Assembly: GCA_050249955.1 (NCBI GenBank)
Contig: JBFWPN010000017.1
Coordinates: 1 to 64,000 of the forward strand
DNA length: 64,000 nt
Direction: 5' to 3'
Origin: CAVVIG01 sp050249955
GTDB lineage: Bacteria; Acidobacteriota; Vicinamibacteria; Vicinamibacterales; CAVVIG01
Position numbers and translations under genes: made by a program. Of this stretch, positions 57,650 through 64,000 are shown piece by piece. The notes under the pieces were generated by a model. That model ran no database searches and was not told the DNA's origin. It worked only from the letters and a program-made list of their open reading frames with translations. Within the stretch, counting starts at the first letter, position 1; each line of letters begins with the position of its first letter.

Positions 57650-58336
57650 CTACGCAGAACCTGTGTGCGCGGCAGGCGAGGACCGCAGCGGCTCGAGCTT
57701 CGGGGGCCTGACGCCGTGACGCACCGACCCTCCCAGCGGCGCGTACGGGAGTTCCTCTCCCGAAGCGACCCGACGCAGCATGAGCCCGCCCCGGCTCATG
57801 TCGCCGCGGCCCACGAAGTCGGTCGGGAAGCAGAGCTGCTCGCCGAATACGCCGAGCAGCACGTCGACGTACTTCGGCGACGCGATGCTTCCGAGCAGGA
57901 CCACGTCGCAGGCTCCCGCGGCATCGAGCAGCATGCGTGCGCTCTGCTCGAGCGGCCGCCGGTAGTGCTCGTTTCCGGCATCGATGGCGCACGCGGCGAA
58001 GGACCGGACGGCGTCGAGCGTGATTGCGGTGTCGGGGCTGCGCAACCCCGCGTTCGGTGTGATGACGTGGATGCCCCCGGCAAGGCCCTCGCCAGCATCC
58101 ACTGGCGGCAGCGACGCGAACCGCCGCGCGTAGGCCAGCTTCCCGCGGAAGTACAGGCCGCTGACGAACGAGAAGACCTCGCCGAGCGGAGCACCGGACG
58201 GGTCACGCAGCCGCGCGGCCAGGCCGAAGGCCGCCCGGTCCGAGAGCAGCATCTGCGCCCGCTTGCCGGAGCAGTTCGCAGGAGACAGCAGGAAGATGCG
58301 CGCGCGATCAGAGCCAGGGCCGACCGAGGACGACAT
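57650..58336 (-). CDS. Conserved protein of unknown function
   Basis: 228 residues, no family recognised. The N-terminus 'RIFLLSPANCSGKRAQMLL', 'FSFVSGLYFRGKLAYARRFA', 'IHVITPNAGL' and 'VVLLGSIASPKYVDVLLGVFG' with 'FVGRGDMSRGG' look like conserved blocks of a soluble alpha/beta protein. No signal, membrane segment or known active site. It overlaps DUF4112 by 29 nt and lies 5 nt before the LigD-Pol gene, so a shared transcript with DNA repair is likely. ATG 58336 is chosen; a longer frame would run antisense-rich and unlike the rest. Confidence 0.6.
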   Translation of the reverse strand: MSSSVGPGSDRARIFLLSPANCSGKRAQMLLSDRAAFGLAARLRDPSGAPLGEVFSFVSGLYFRGKLAYARRFASLPPVDAGEGLAGGIHVITPNAGLRSPDTAITLDAVRSFAACAIDAGNEHYRRPLEQSARMLLDAAGACDVVLLGSIASPKYVDVLLGVFGEQLCFPTDFVGRGDMSRGGLMLRRVASGEELPYAPLGGSVRHGVRPPKLEPLRSSPAAHTGSA

Positions 58337-58769
58337 GCAGGAGCCAGTACAGCACGATGACTGGAAGGCTGGCAATCGCGACAATGGCCAGGATGACGCC
58401 GACGACGAACAGCCAGTCGCCGGCAGCCGCCCGGCGCTGCCCACCCGCATGACGCTCGAGCAGTGCGAGGTTACGGGTGCTGGCCTGCCAGAAGACGTCT
58501 GCGACGTCGCCAGCCAGCGGAACCACGCCGATCAGCAGGTCGAGGCCGACGTTCATCAGCATCCTGAGCTGGACGACGCGCGGCACGCGCATCCGGTGCG
58601 CTTCGACGACCATCGCGCAGGCCAGCAGGGCCGTCAGGGCGTCACCCGCCCACGGTACCAGGCCGATGATCGGATCCCAGCCGAACCGGATATCCGTGCC
58701 GGGCACGCGGAACGCTTGGTCGAGCAGGCGCTGCCACGTCCTCAGCCGTTCCAGGTTCGGGATGTTCAT
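58308..58769 (-). CDS. DUF4112 membrane protein
   Basis: 153 residues. Family motifs 'DPIIGLVPWAGDALTAL' and 'DLLIGVVPLAGDVADVFWQA' are complete, with a C-terminal pair of helices (about 115-148). Function unknown. First gene of the unit with the 228-residue protein and LigD-Pol; 69 nt separate it from fabH upstream. Confidence 0.85.
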   Translation of the reverse strand: MNIPNLERLRTWQRLLDQAFRVPGTDIRFGWDPIIGLVPWAGDALTALLACAMVVEAHRMRVPRVVQLRMLMNVGLDLLIGVVPLAGDVADVFWQASTRNLALLERHAGGQRRAAAGDWLFVVGVILAIVAIASLPVIVLYWLLHVVLGRPWL

Positions 58770-58838
58770 GGCACCACTGCCACCACGAACGATGCCACGA
58801 CCGGGTTGGCCAGCCGGCGACGAGGTGCCGTGGAACCG

Positions 58839-59852
58839 TCAGTATCCCCAGCGCAGCAGCACCGACCCGACCGTGAACCCGGCGCCGACCGAGCAGAGCA
58901 GGACGAGGTCGCCCTTCTTCAGCCGCCCCTCGGCAATCGCATCGTTGAGCGCGAGCGGGATGGTCGCGGCGGTCGTGTTGCCGAACCGCTCGATGTTGAT
59001 GATGACCTTGCCCTGGTCGATGCCGAGCTTCTCGGACGCGGCCTGGATAATCCGCCGGTTGGCCTGGTGTGAGACGAACAGCGCCAGGTCGTCCGGCCTG
59101 ATGTTGTTGCGCTCCATGATCCGGCGCGCAATCTCCTCGGTCTTCCTGACGGCGAACTTGAACACCGTCTGCCCGTCCTGCTTCACGTAGTGCAGCCGCT
59201 GGTCGACGGTGTCCCTCGACGGCGGCCGCAGGCTGCCGCCGGCCGGCATGCACAGTGCGGGACCACCACTGCCGTCCACCTCGTGCTCGAAGTCGATGAT
59301 CGCCGGTTCGCCAGCTCCTGCGGCAGAGACGACGACCGCACCCGCACCGTCGCCGAACAGCACGCAGGTGGCGCGGTCCGTGTAGTCGATGATGCTCGAC
59401 ATCACGTCGGCGCCGATGACCAGGGCATGTTCGTGGCACCCCGCCGCCACCAGCTGGCTGCCGGCGGTCAGCGCGTAGGTGAACGCCGAACAGGCGGCAC
59501 TGACGTCGAAACCCCAGGCGTTGTGCGCCCCGATCTTGTGCTGGACGAGGCAGGCCGTGCTCGGGAACATCATGTCCGGCGTGACGGTCCCGACGACGAT
59601 GACGCCGATGTCGTCGGGCGTGAGGCCGGCCCGCCGGATCGCTTCCAGTCCGGCCTCCCTGGCGAGGTCGGAGGTGGCCACGCCGGGATCGACAATGTGG
59701 CGCTCGCGAATGCCCGTGCGCTGCAGGATCCACTCGTCGGTGGTGTCGACCAGCTTCTCGAGATCGCGATTGGTCAGCAGGCGAGGCGGCACGTAGGTCG
59801 CCAGCGACCTGATATAGACGGGACGGCCTCCGCAACGCGGCGTGCGTCGCAC
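58839..59852 (-). CDS. fabH: Beta-ketoacyl-ACP synthase III
   Basis: 337 residues. Catalytic Cys in 'SAACSAFTYAL', His in 'SHQANRRI' and Asn in 'FGNTTAATIPL' form the FabH triad, and 'TDEWILQRTGI' is the usual N-terminal motif. It condenses acetyl-CoA or branched primers with malonyl-ACP to start fatty acid synthesis. GTG 59852 is chosen because AGGAG lies 9 nt before it; GTG 59879 would overlap ruvB by 7 nt. It follows ruvB in the same direction. Confidence 0.95.
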   Translation of the reverse strand: MRRTPRCGGRPVYIRSLATYVPPRLLTNRDLEKLVDTTDEWILQRTGIRERHIVDPGVATSDLAREAGLEAIRRAGLTPDDIGVIVVGTVTPDMMFPSTACLVQHKIGAHNAWGFDVSAACSAFTYALTAGSQLVAAGCHEHALVIGADVMSSIIDYTDRATCVLFGDGAGAVVVSAAGAGEPAIIDFEHEVDGSGGPALCMPAGGSLRPPSRDTVDQRLHYVKQDGQTVFKFAVRKTEEIARRIMERNNIRPDDLALFVSHQANRRIIQAASEKLGIDQGKVIINIERFGNTTAATIPLALNDAIAEGRLKKGDLVLLCSVGAGFTVGSVLLRWGY

Positions 59853-59872
59853 CTGCCCCTGCTCCTGAGCGC

Positions 59873-60889
59873 TTACCACAGTCGTGAGTCCCTTCCCGGC
59901 GCTGTCAGTCCGAAGTATTCATAGGCGCGTGGCGTCGCGACGCGACCCCGCGGCGTCCGATCCAGGAATCCGATCTGGATCAGGTATGGCTCGTAGATGT
60001 CCTCGATGGCGTCCCGCTCTTCGCTGATCGCCGCGGCGATGCTGTTGACACCAACCGGGCCGCCACCGAACTTGTCGATGATGGTGCGCAGCAGCTTGCG
60101 GTCGACTTCGTCGAAGCCGTACTCGTCCACTTCGAGCAGCCTCAGGGCCGCGTGCGCCACCTCAAGGGTAATCGTACCGTCGGCACGGACCTGCGCAAAA
60201 TCGCGAACCCGCCGCAGCAGCCGGTTCGCGATCCGGGGTGTCCCGCGCGATCGGCGCGACACTTCCGAGGCGGCCGCCGGGTCGATCGGAACGCCGAGGA
60301 TCCGCGCCGACCGGCGCACGATCTCGTCCATGTCGGCCGGCTCATAGAACTCGAGCCGGTGCACGATGCCGAACCGCGCACGGAGCGGCGAGGTCAGCAA
60401 CCCGGCCCGGGTCGTCGCGCCAATCAGCGTGAACTTCTGGAGCGGCACCTTCACCGACCGGGCACTCGGCCCCTGCCCGATCATGATGTCGAGTTCGTAG
60501 TCCTCGAGGGCCGGATACAGGATCTCCTCGATGGCCGGGGACATCCGGTGAATCTCGTCGATGAAGAGCACCTCGCGCTCGGCGAGGTTCGTCAGGATTG
60601 CCGCCAGGTCGCCGGGCTTCTCCAGCACCGGCCCGGAGGTGGCGCGGACAGGCGCCCCCATCTCGTTCCCGATGACGTACGCGAGAGTGGTCTTTCCCAG
60701 CCCGGGCGGACCATAGAGCAGCACGTGGTCGAGGGCTTCCCCGCGCTGCCTCGCCGCGGCAATGGACACCTGCAGGTTCTCGCGCACGCGGTCCTGCCCG
60801 ATGTAGTCGTCCAGGACGCGCGGACGCAGCCCCGCCTCGTACTGGGCGTCATCGTCGACCTTGGAGGCGGTCACGAGTCGGTCGTCCAT
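59873..60889 (-). CDS. ruvB: Holliday junction DNA helicase RuvB
   Basis: 338 residues. Walker A 'YGPPGLGKTTLA' (~60), Walker B 'VLFIDEIHRMSP', sensor 'IGATTRAGLL' and the C-terminal winged helix ('QIGFLDRTPRGRVAT') are standard. It drives branch migration with RuvA. It follows ruvA by 3 nt. The C-terminal end is normal length. Confidence 0.97.
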   Translation of the reverse strand: MDDRLVTASKVDDDAQYEAGLRPRVLDDYIGQDRVRENLQVSIAAARQRGEALDHVLLYGPPGLGKTTLAYVIGNEMGAPVRATSGPVLEKPGDLAAILTNLAEREVLFIDEIHRMSPAIEEILYPALEDYELDIMIGQGPSARSVKVPLQKFTLIGATTRAGLLTSPLRARFGIVHRLEFYEPADMDEIVRRSARILGVPIDPAAASEVSRRSRGTPRIANRLLRRVRDFAQVRADGTITLEVAHAALRLLEVDEYGFDEVDRKLLRTIIDKFGGGPVGVNSIAAAISEERDAIEDIYEPYLIQIGFLDRTPRGRVATPRAYEYFGLTAPGRDSRLW

Positions 60890-60892
60890 CGC

Positions 60893-61486
60893 TTACCTGG
60901 CCAGTTCCCGCAAGGCTTGCCGGAGCGTCTGCTCGAAGTCGCCGGCCTTCGCCTTGATGGCGGCGTCCACCGCCTTCTCCGCGAGCGGCCGATGGTAGCC
61001 CAGATTCACGAGCGCCGACAGCACGTCGTCCTTCAGATCCGTCGGTTCGACGCTGCCGCCACCAGGGGCCTCCGTGTGGGCGGCGAGCGGCAGCCGATCC
61101 TTCAGTTCGAGCACGAGGCGCTCGGATGTCTTCTTGCCGACACCGGGTATGGCCGTCAGCCTGGCGAGATCGCCCCGCTGGATCGCCTTGACCAGGTCGT
61201 TCGGCTCGATGCCGGAGAGCACCGCAAGCGCCACCTTCGGGCCGATGCCGCTCACCGAGATGAGCCGCTCGAAGAGCTCCTGCTCGAGCCGCGTGGCAAA
61301 CCCGTAGAGCAGGAGGGCATCCTCCCGCACGTGCGTGTGGATCCGCAGCGCAATCTCGGCTCCCGGCTCGCCGAGGCCGTAGAACGTGGAGAGCGGCACG
61401 GCGACGTCATAGCCGACGCCGTTGACGTCGACGATGAGGCGGTTCGGCTGCTTGTCGAAGATGCGGCCGCGGAGGTGAGCGATCAC
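60893..61486 (-). CDS. ruvA: Holliday junction DNA helicase subunit RuvA
   Basis: 197 residues. N-terminal OB-fold (VIAHLRGRIFDKQ), two helix-hairpin-helix motifs ('VSGIGPKVALAVL', 'IPGVGKKTSERLV') and the RuvB-contacting C-terminal domain 'ALVNLGYHRPLAEKAV'. GTG 61486 overlaps the ruvC stop by 4 nt. It binds and opens the Holliday junction for RuvB. Confidence 0.97.
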   Translation of the reverse strand: MIAHLRGRIFDKQPNRLIVDVNGVGYDVAVPLSTFYGLGEPGAEIALRIHTHVREDALLLYGFATRLEQELFERLISVSGIGPKVALAVLSGIEPNDLVKAIQRGDLARLTAIPGVGKKTSERLVLELKDRLPLAAHTEAPGGGSVEPTDLKDDVLSALVNLGYHRPLAEKAVDAAIKAKAGDFEQTLRQALRELAR

Positions 61487-62031
61487 GACCCTTCCGGCCT
61501 GAAGTGCCGCCAGTTCGTGGCGGCTTTCGAACGGGGTGCGGCGGGGACCACCACCCCCGCCGGGGCCAGTGAGTGACTGTGGCAGATGGCCACCGCCAGT
61601 GCGTCCGACGCGTCGAACGGCGTCGGCAGGTCGGCGAGGCCCAGAATCAGCTTCACCATCTGCTGCACCTGGTGCTTCTCGGCGCGGCCGTATCCGACCA
61701 CCGCTCGCTTCACCTCTGCGGGGGTGTACTCGTAGACGGGCCTGCCGGCCTGAACGGCTGCGAGCATCGCAACCCCGCGGGCGTGTCCGAGCTTCAGAGC
61801 ACTTCTGGCGTTGCTGGCGTGAAAGAGGTTCTCGATGGCCACGCAGTCGGGCTGGCACTCGCCGAGGAGCGCGGCCAGCCCGGTGTGGATCGACAGGAGT
61901 TTCTCGGGGAACGACGCGGAGGCCGGCGTCCGGATGGCACCGCTGGTGATGATCCGGTGGCGTGCCCCGTCGGTCTCGACGCACCCGTAACCGGTGCGCT
62001 CCGACCCAGGGTCGATGCCGAAGATCTTCAT
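61483..62031 (-). CDS. ruvC: Crossover junction endodeoxyribonuclease RuvC
   Basis: 182 residues. RNase H-like fold with catalytic Asp in 'IFGIDPGSERTGYG', Glu in 'VAIENLF' and the Asp pair in 'FDASDALAVAICH'. It cuts Holliday junctions. Start ATG 62031 is preferred; 15 extra codons upstream fall in a palindromic repeat. It lies 41 nt after yebC. Confidence 0.96.
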   Translation of the reverse strand: MKIFGIDPGSERTGYGCVETDGARHRIITSGAIRTPASASFPEKLLSIHTGLAALLGECQPDCVAIENLFHASNARSALKLGHARGVAMLAAVQAGRPVYEYTPAEVKRAVVGYGRAEKHQVQQMVKLILGLADLPTPFDASDALAVAICHSHSLAPAGVVVPAAPRSKAATNWRHFRPEGS

Positions 62032-62072
62032 CCCTCGACGAGGCTCGGGGTGCCCCTGAGCGTGCCGAAGGG
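62032..62072. repeat. Palindromic intergenic repeat between yebC and ruvC (second family)
   Basis: CCCTCGACGAGGCTCGGGG and CCCCTGAGCGTGCCGAAGGG are imperfect inverted repeats using the same CTCGAC..GCTCGGGG words as 52277-52311. It fills the gap exactly, from the base before the ruvC ATG to the base before the yebC stop. Confidence 0.6.
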
Positions 62073-62822
62073 TCACGCCAGCGAGGCCTCGATCTCCTTT
62101 TCCTCGATGTCGAAGTTCGACCAGACCTGACGCACGTCGTCGTGATCGTCGAGGACGTCCATCAGCTTGACCATCTGCTGCGCGGCCTTGCCTTCGAGCT
62201 TCAGGTAGTTCTGCGGAATCATCGAGATCTCGGCGGCGGCCGGTTCGATCCCGAGGGCCTTCACGGCGTCGAGCACGGCCTGGAAATCGGCGACGGACGA
62301 GAACACTTCCCAGTTCTCATCGTCGTCCGCGATGTCGTCGCCACCAGCCTCGAGGACGGCGTTCATCAGCACATCCTCGGCAACCTTGTCCTTGCCGACG
62401 ACGATGTAGCCCTTCTTGGAGAACATCCAGGCCACCGCGTTCGTTTCCGCCAGGCTGCCGCCGTACTTCGTCAGCATGTGGCGGAGTTCGCCGACCGTGC
62501 GGTTCTTGTTGTCGGTGAGGACGTCGATGATGACGGCTGCGCCACCGGGGCCGTAGCCCTCGTACATCGCCTCTTCGTAGGACACACCCGGCTCTTCGCC
62601 CGTGCCGCGGCGAATGGCGCGCTTGATGTTGTCCGAGGGCATGTTGTTGGCCTTGGCCTCGGCGATGATCGTGCGCAGACGCGGGTTGGTGTCGGCGTCG
62701 CCACCGCCGTTGCGGGCCGCAACGGTCAGTTCCTTGATGATGCGCGTGAACAGCTTGCCGCGCTTGGCGTCTGCCGCGCCCTTCTTATGCTTGATTGTGT
62801 GCCACTTTGAATGGCCGGACAT
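62073..62822 (-). CDS. yebC: YebC/PmpR family transcription or translation regulator
   Basis: 249 residues, the normal length. 'MSGHSKWHTIKHKKGAADAKRGKLFT', 'NMPSDNIKRAIRRGTGE', 'YEGYGPGGAAVIIDVLTDNKNRT' and 'AWMFSKKGYI' are diagnostic. Members bind DNA as regulators or relieve ribosome stalling at proline runs. yebC-ruvC linkage is common. Interestingly, the Pal-like protein of this window has 17 prolines in a row. Confidence 0.96.
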   Translation of the reverse strand: MSGHSKWHTIKHKKGAADAKRGKLFTRIIKELTVAARNGGGDADTNPRLRTIIAEAKANNMPSDNIKRAIRRGTGEEPGVSYEEAMYEGYGPGGAAVIIDVLTDNKNRTVGELRHMLTKYGGSLAETNAVAWMFSKKGYIVVGKDKVAEDVLMNAVLEAGGDDIADDDENWEVFSSVADFQAVLDAVKALGIEPAAAEISMIPQNYLKLEGKAAQQMVKLMDVLDDHDDVRQVWSNFDIEEKEIEASLA

Positions 62823-62861
62823 GTTGAAACCCTCGCTAAATCAACAAGATCGGGACCAGAA

Positions 62862-62870
62862 ATCTTATCA
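62862..62870 (-). promoter_or_regulatory. Extended -10 promoter of yebC
   Basis: TGATAAGAT on the minus strand (complement of 62862-62870) matches TGN-TANNNT. The UTR of about 35 nt contains GAGGG before the ATG. Confidence 0.5.
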
Positions 62871-63659
62871 CAGCCTCCGGGCGAGCATGATCCAGACGTC
62901 TGCCCGCGCGTCCCAGGGTCCGCCCCGGTAGTCGCCGAGCACCGCCTCCACCCGGAAGCCGGCCTTCTCGAGCCGCTTGGTGAAGGTCGGGATGGGCACC
63001 GTCCGGAACGTGAGATCGAAAGTGTGCTCGGTCATCTCACGCCCGCGGCGCTCGATGTAGGTCTGGTTGAAGATCGTGAGGTGCTTCTTGCGGTCCTGGC
63101 GGACCGACTCCACCAGCGTGAGGTGCGCCCCGCCCGCCGCCCGGCCTTTCAACTGGATCTGGTTGGAGTACTCGCGCCAGTTCGGCACGTCGGGCACCAG
63201 GTCCACGCCGAAGAGCCCGCCCGGGGCGAGGACGCTGGCGACCGACGCAAGCGTGGCATCGAGGTCCTTGTCGCGCACCAGCGACTGGAGGATGCCGTAC
63301 GGGGCGAGGACGGTCCTGAAGCTGCCGGGGGCAAAGGGCAGGTAACGGATGTCGCCGCGCAGCAGGTGCAGCCGCTTCTTCTTCCGCCCACCCTCGCGCT
63401 TGCGCTGTGCGGCAAGCCGCTTCGCCGCCCTCGCGAGCATGGGGGCCGAGCGGTCGATGCCAACGACCGTGACGCCTGCCCTGGCCAGTGGCAGGGAGAT
63501 GCGGCCGGTGCCACATCCGAGTTCGAGCACCGGCCCCTTCGCCTGGAGCGCCACGTTCCGCCAGAACGGGACGTCGCGCCGGCCGAGCGTCCGTGCATTC
63601 TCCCAGTCGTAGAACGGGGCGTACTCGTCCCACCCCTGCCAGCCCTCGCGCTTTACCAT
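62868..63659 (-). CDS. Class I SAM-dependent methyltransferase
   Basis: 263 residues. Motif I 'VLELGCGTGRISLPLA' (~45), 'VVGIDRSAPMLARA', 'IRYLPFAPGSFRTVLAPYG' and 'LAPGGLFGVDLVPDVP' form a Methyltransf_25 core. The N-terminus 'YAPFYDWENARTLGRRDVPFW' is typical of this group. A Lys/Arg-rich insert (RKREGGRKKKR, about 85-96) may contact nucleic acid. Substrate unknown. It ends at the yebC promoter, so both may be transcribed together. Confidence 0.83.
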   Translation of the reverse strand: MVKREGWQGWDEYAPFYDWENARTLGRRDVPFWRNVALQAKGPVLELGCGTGRISLPLARAGVTVVGIDRSAPMLARAAKRLAAQRKREGGRKKKRLHLLRGDIRYLPFAPGSFRTVLAPYGILQSLVRDKDLDATLASVASVLAPGGLFGVDLVPDVPNWREYSNQIQLKGRAAGGAHLTLVESVRQDRKKHLTIFNQTYIERRGREMTEHTFDLTFRTVPIPTFTKRLEKAGFRVEAVLGDYRGGPWDARADVWIMLARRL

Positions 63660-63733
63660 CGTCCCGCGATCATAAGAGGGATTGGAGCGCCGCGGGCGCG
63701 GACCCGTTGAATGAAGCCGCGGAACGGTCGTGG

Positions 63734-64000
63734 CTAGTCGGAAATCGCGAGTTCGCCTGGCACGATGGGACGCGTGCGCGGCAGCCGACCCAGGCGCGCC
63801 AGGTTTCCGATGAATGCGAGCACGCCCACGAAGACCAGGAGCTTGAACGCATCAGACGGACGGTTCTGGGGCAACGCCTTCCAGAGGAACCACAGGATGG
63901 GTTGGGCGATGGCCACCGCCCACACCGTGCCATAGAAGTAGCGGCGTTCGTGCCCCTCGCCCTTCGTCGAGGCCTTCACGCGCGGCAGTTGCCCGAAGGC
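63734..64000 (-). CDS. Membrane protein, C-terminal part (runs past window edge)
   Basis: At least 88 codons; the frame is open to the end of the window, so the start may lie outside (a GTG at 63979 would give an 81-residue protein). Two hydrophobic helices (FYGTVWAVAIAQPILWFLW and 'FKLLVFVGVLAFIGNLA') are separated by a short polar loop, followed by a basic tail. No family recognised. Confidence 0.5.
   Translation of the reverse strand, partial: AFGQLPRVKASTKGEGHERRYFYGTVWAVAIAQPILWFLWKALPQNRPSDAFKLLVFVGVLAFIGNLARLGRLPRTRPIVPGELAISD

Overview
This 64 kb window is a GC-rich, densely packed bacterial chromosome segment with many 1-14 nt gene overlaps, no phage, no insertion sequence and no CRISPR. 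The gene mix suggests an Acidobacteriota genome close to Vicinamibacteria: a DUF5916 outer-membrane protein, a gliding-type ABC transporter with DUF4340, a LysW-like carrier beside LarE, a small microcompartment locus, and many PAS, GGDEF and PilZ signalling proteins. That placement is inference from gene content; no rRNA or marker phylogeny is available here.

Layout. 1-4.5 kb: two divergent pyrimidine operons (pyrR-pyrB-pyrC and pyrK-pyrD-pyrF) around a repeat-bearing promoter region. 4.5-9.3 kb: a Pal-like lipoprotein, a methyltransferase, a PMT-like membrane protein, larE and a LysW-like acidic zinc ribbon. 9.4-15.9 kb: two-component and c-di-GMP signalling. 16-20.4 kb: a CorC/HlyC exporter, a Zn/Cd P-type ATPase with its ArsR/SmtB repressor, and a peroxiredoxin. 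20.5-26.7 kb: a Gld-like ABC operon ending in a PBP4-type peptidase. 26.7-35.5 kb: a predicted pseudoprotease, AlaX, queC-queE, a DUF72 protein, a diguanylate cyclase, a cyclophilin, endonuclease III and a hydroxyacid dehydrogenase.

35.6-39 kb: a compact bacterial microcompartment operon with one hexamer gene, three pentamer genes, a class II aldolase carrying a C-terminal encapsulation-like helix, a Cys-rich small protein, and upstream YHS and TPR membrane proteins. 39-44 kb: an exported hydrolase, a Tat-exported PLP enzyme and a DUF5916 barrel. 44-52.2 kb: one long housekeeping operon, tilS-ftsH-folP-cdaA-cdaR-glmM, then pdxJ, which brings together c-di-AMP synthesis and the first committed amino-sugar step. 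52.3-64 kb: tRNA-Met(CAT), queA, a thioredoxin reductase-like protein, an AI-2E family permease, a stand-alone LigD polymerase domain, fabH-ruvB-ruvA-ruvC-yebC, a second methyltransferase and the end of a membrane protein.

Two features run across the whole window. First, imperfect inverted repeats built from GCAATC/TCAGCAATC words lie between genes, with three good copies and several decayed ones; a second palindromic family (CTCGAC..GCTCGGGG) appears twice. Second, several genes have a -10-like hexamer only 6-7 nt before the start codon, which suggests leaderless transcripts; for the arsR gene the presumed operator covers the start codon itself.
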